Of a DNA stretch of 64,000 nt, positions 63,747-64,000 are shown in pieces; position 1 is the first letter of the stretch, and the number at the start of each line of letters is the position of its first letter. The DNA lies in contig CAJNOL010000226.1 in the NCBI GenBank assembly GCA_905250125.1, positions 1-64,000 of the forward strand, written 5' to 3'. The position numbers and the translations under genes are program-made. The notes beneath the pieces were generated by a model, which was given only the letters and a program-made list of their open reading frames with translations, was not told where the DNA came from and made no database searches. This DNA comes from Rotaria sordida. Taxonomy: Eukaryota > Rotifera > Eurotatoria > Philodinida > Philodinidae.

Positions 63747-64000
63747 CTGTTGTGCAAATTGTGTTTGTGATTGTATTGTAGCAGTAGTTGCTGGTGCACT
63801 TTGAGCGAGTAAAGCATAACTACCAGCAGCTGTACGTACTAATGTATAGCCAGCAGGTATACCATTAATTAAACTTTGTTGTTGTTGATTTGCAGCAGTA
63901 GCTGCAGCTAACTGAGCTGCCTGTTGTTGTTGAACAATCGCTTGTAATTGAGCAGCATAAAGTGCTGGTTGTTGCATTGTTTGACCAGCATGTGTAGCAA
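61612..64000 (-). CDS. Gln/Ala-rich protein, C-terminal part (runs off the window)
   Basis: Partial gene. Exons in transcript order: from beyond 64000 to 63515, then 63463-63129, then 62028-61612, ending with a TAA. About 412 residues are visible. Composition is Gln, Ala, Thr, Pro and Ser with poly-Gln tracts (12 Gln at about 63715-63750), QSQ and QTT repeats, and Tyr-containing motifs such as SIVYQYAGQP, YIQLPANYAQQ and QQMYYTSTGG. It ends RHHPYRS. Tyr-spaced Gln-rich sequence is prion-like and frequent in RNA-binding or transcription-associated proteins, but no folded domain is in view, so the family cannot be named. The 1.1-kb intron between the last two exons holds an inverted-repeat element. 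Confidence 0.7.
62290..62860. repeat. Inverted-repeat element in the Q-rich gene's last intron
   Basis: Perfect 29-bp arms at about 62512-62540 (TTGGATAAAAACTAATATGA...) and 62738-62766 are reverse complements. Outside them, ATATAAAAGCATCAAAGAAA at about 62443 pairs loosely with the reverse complement of about 62815-62842. A direct copy of that outer block (AAAATATCATAGAAAAAACAC) also occurs at about 62315-62334. The structure looks like a MITE with an extra partial copy beside it. Confidence 0.65.

Overview
This is an AT-rich animal nuclear window. Its conserved genes are intron-rich, with many introns of about 46-66 nt and GT-AG ends (one GC-AG). Protein matches (MCM7, an NWD-type NACHT/WD protein, glucosidase II beta, DNAJB12/14, ADP/ATP carrier, GRAMD2, USP4/15-like proteases) point to a metazoan. 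The tiny introns, AT bias and frequent polypyrimidine-AG sites directly upstream of ATG codons suggest a lineage with spliced-leader trans-splicing. A rotifer, probably bdelloid, is my best guess, but this is inference.

Layout. 1-2750 has no recognisable gene. 2751-8331 (+) is MCM7 in 14 exons (727 aa). 9602-19566 (-) is a 1,881-aa NWD-like STAND NTPase in 14 exons that ends in a CaaX-like CIVM. 22193-25589 (+) is glucosidase II beta (531 aa). 28423-30160 (-) is an unrecognised Ser/Pro/Thr-rich protein (497 aa). 30774-34039 (+) is a DNAJB12/14-like membrane J-protein (372 aa). 36891-38154 (-) is an ADP/ATP carrier whose best gene model needs a 2-nt microexon. 42171-48736 (+) is a tight same-strand ubiquitin cluster: a UBL-RBR E3 followed by three USP deubiquitinases. 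55829-58994 (+) is a GRAMD2-like membrane protein. 61612-64000 (-) is the 3' part of a Q-rich protein that runs off the window. I checked every complete spliced model by summing exon lengths: each is divisible by three and ends on a stop.

Gaps and long introns. Many of the non-coding gaps and long introns hold non-autonomous DNA elements with terminal or long inverted repeats. I count at least nine. One hAT-like element (15394-16155) has a perfect 8-bp target duplication. Intron length is bimodal: about 60 nt, or several hundred nt to 2 kb, and many of the long ones carry an element.

Most notable. (1) The 2-nt exon in the ADP/ATP carrier, flanked by two ordinary 56- and 60-nt introns. (2) The ubiquitin cluster, where an N-terminal ubiquitin-like domain ends in Gly-Gly at the ubiquitin-equivalent position, is fused to an RBR ligase, and lies 52-149 nt apart in series with three USPs, each with an acceptor-like signal just before its ATG. 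I infer an operon-like, trans-spliced unit. I saw no rRNA, tRNA, CRISPR array, or recognisable retroviral or LTR element.
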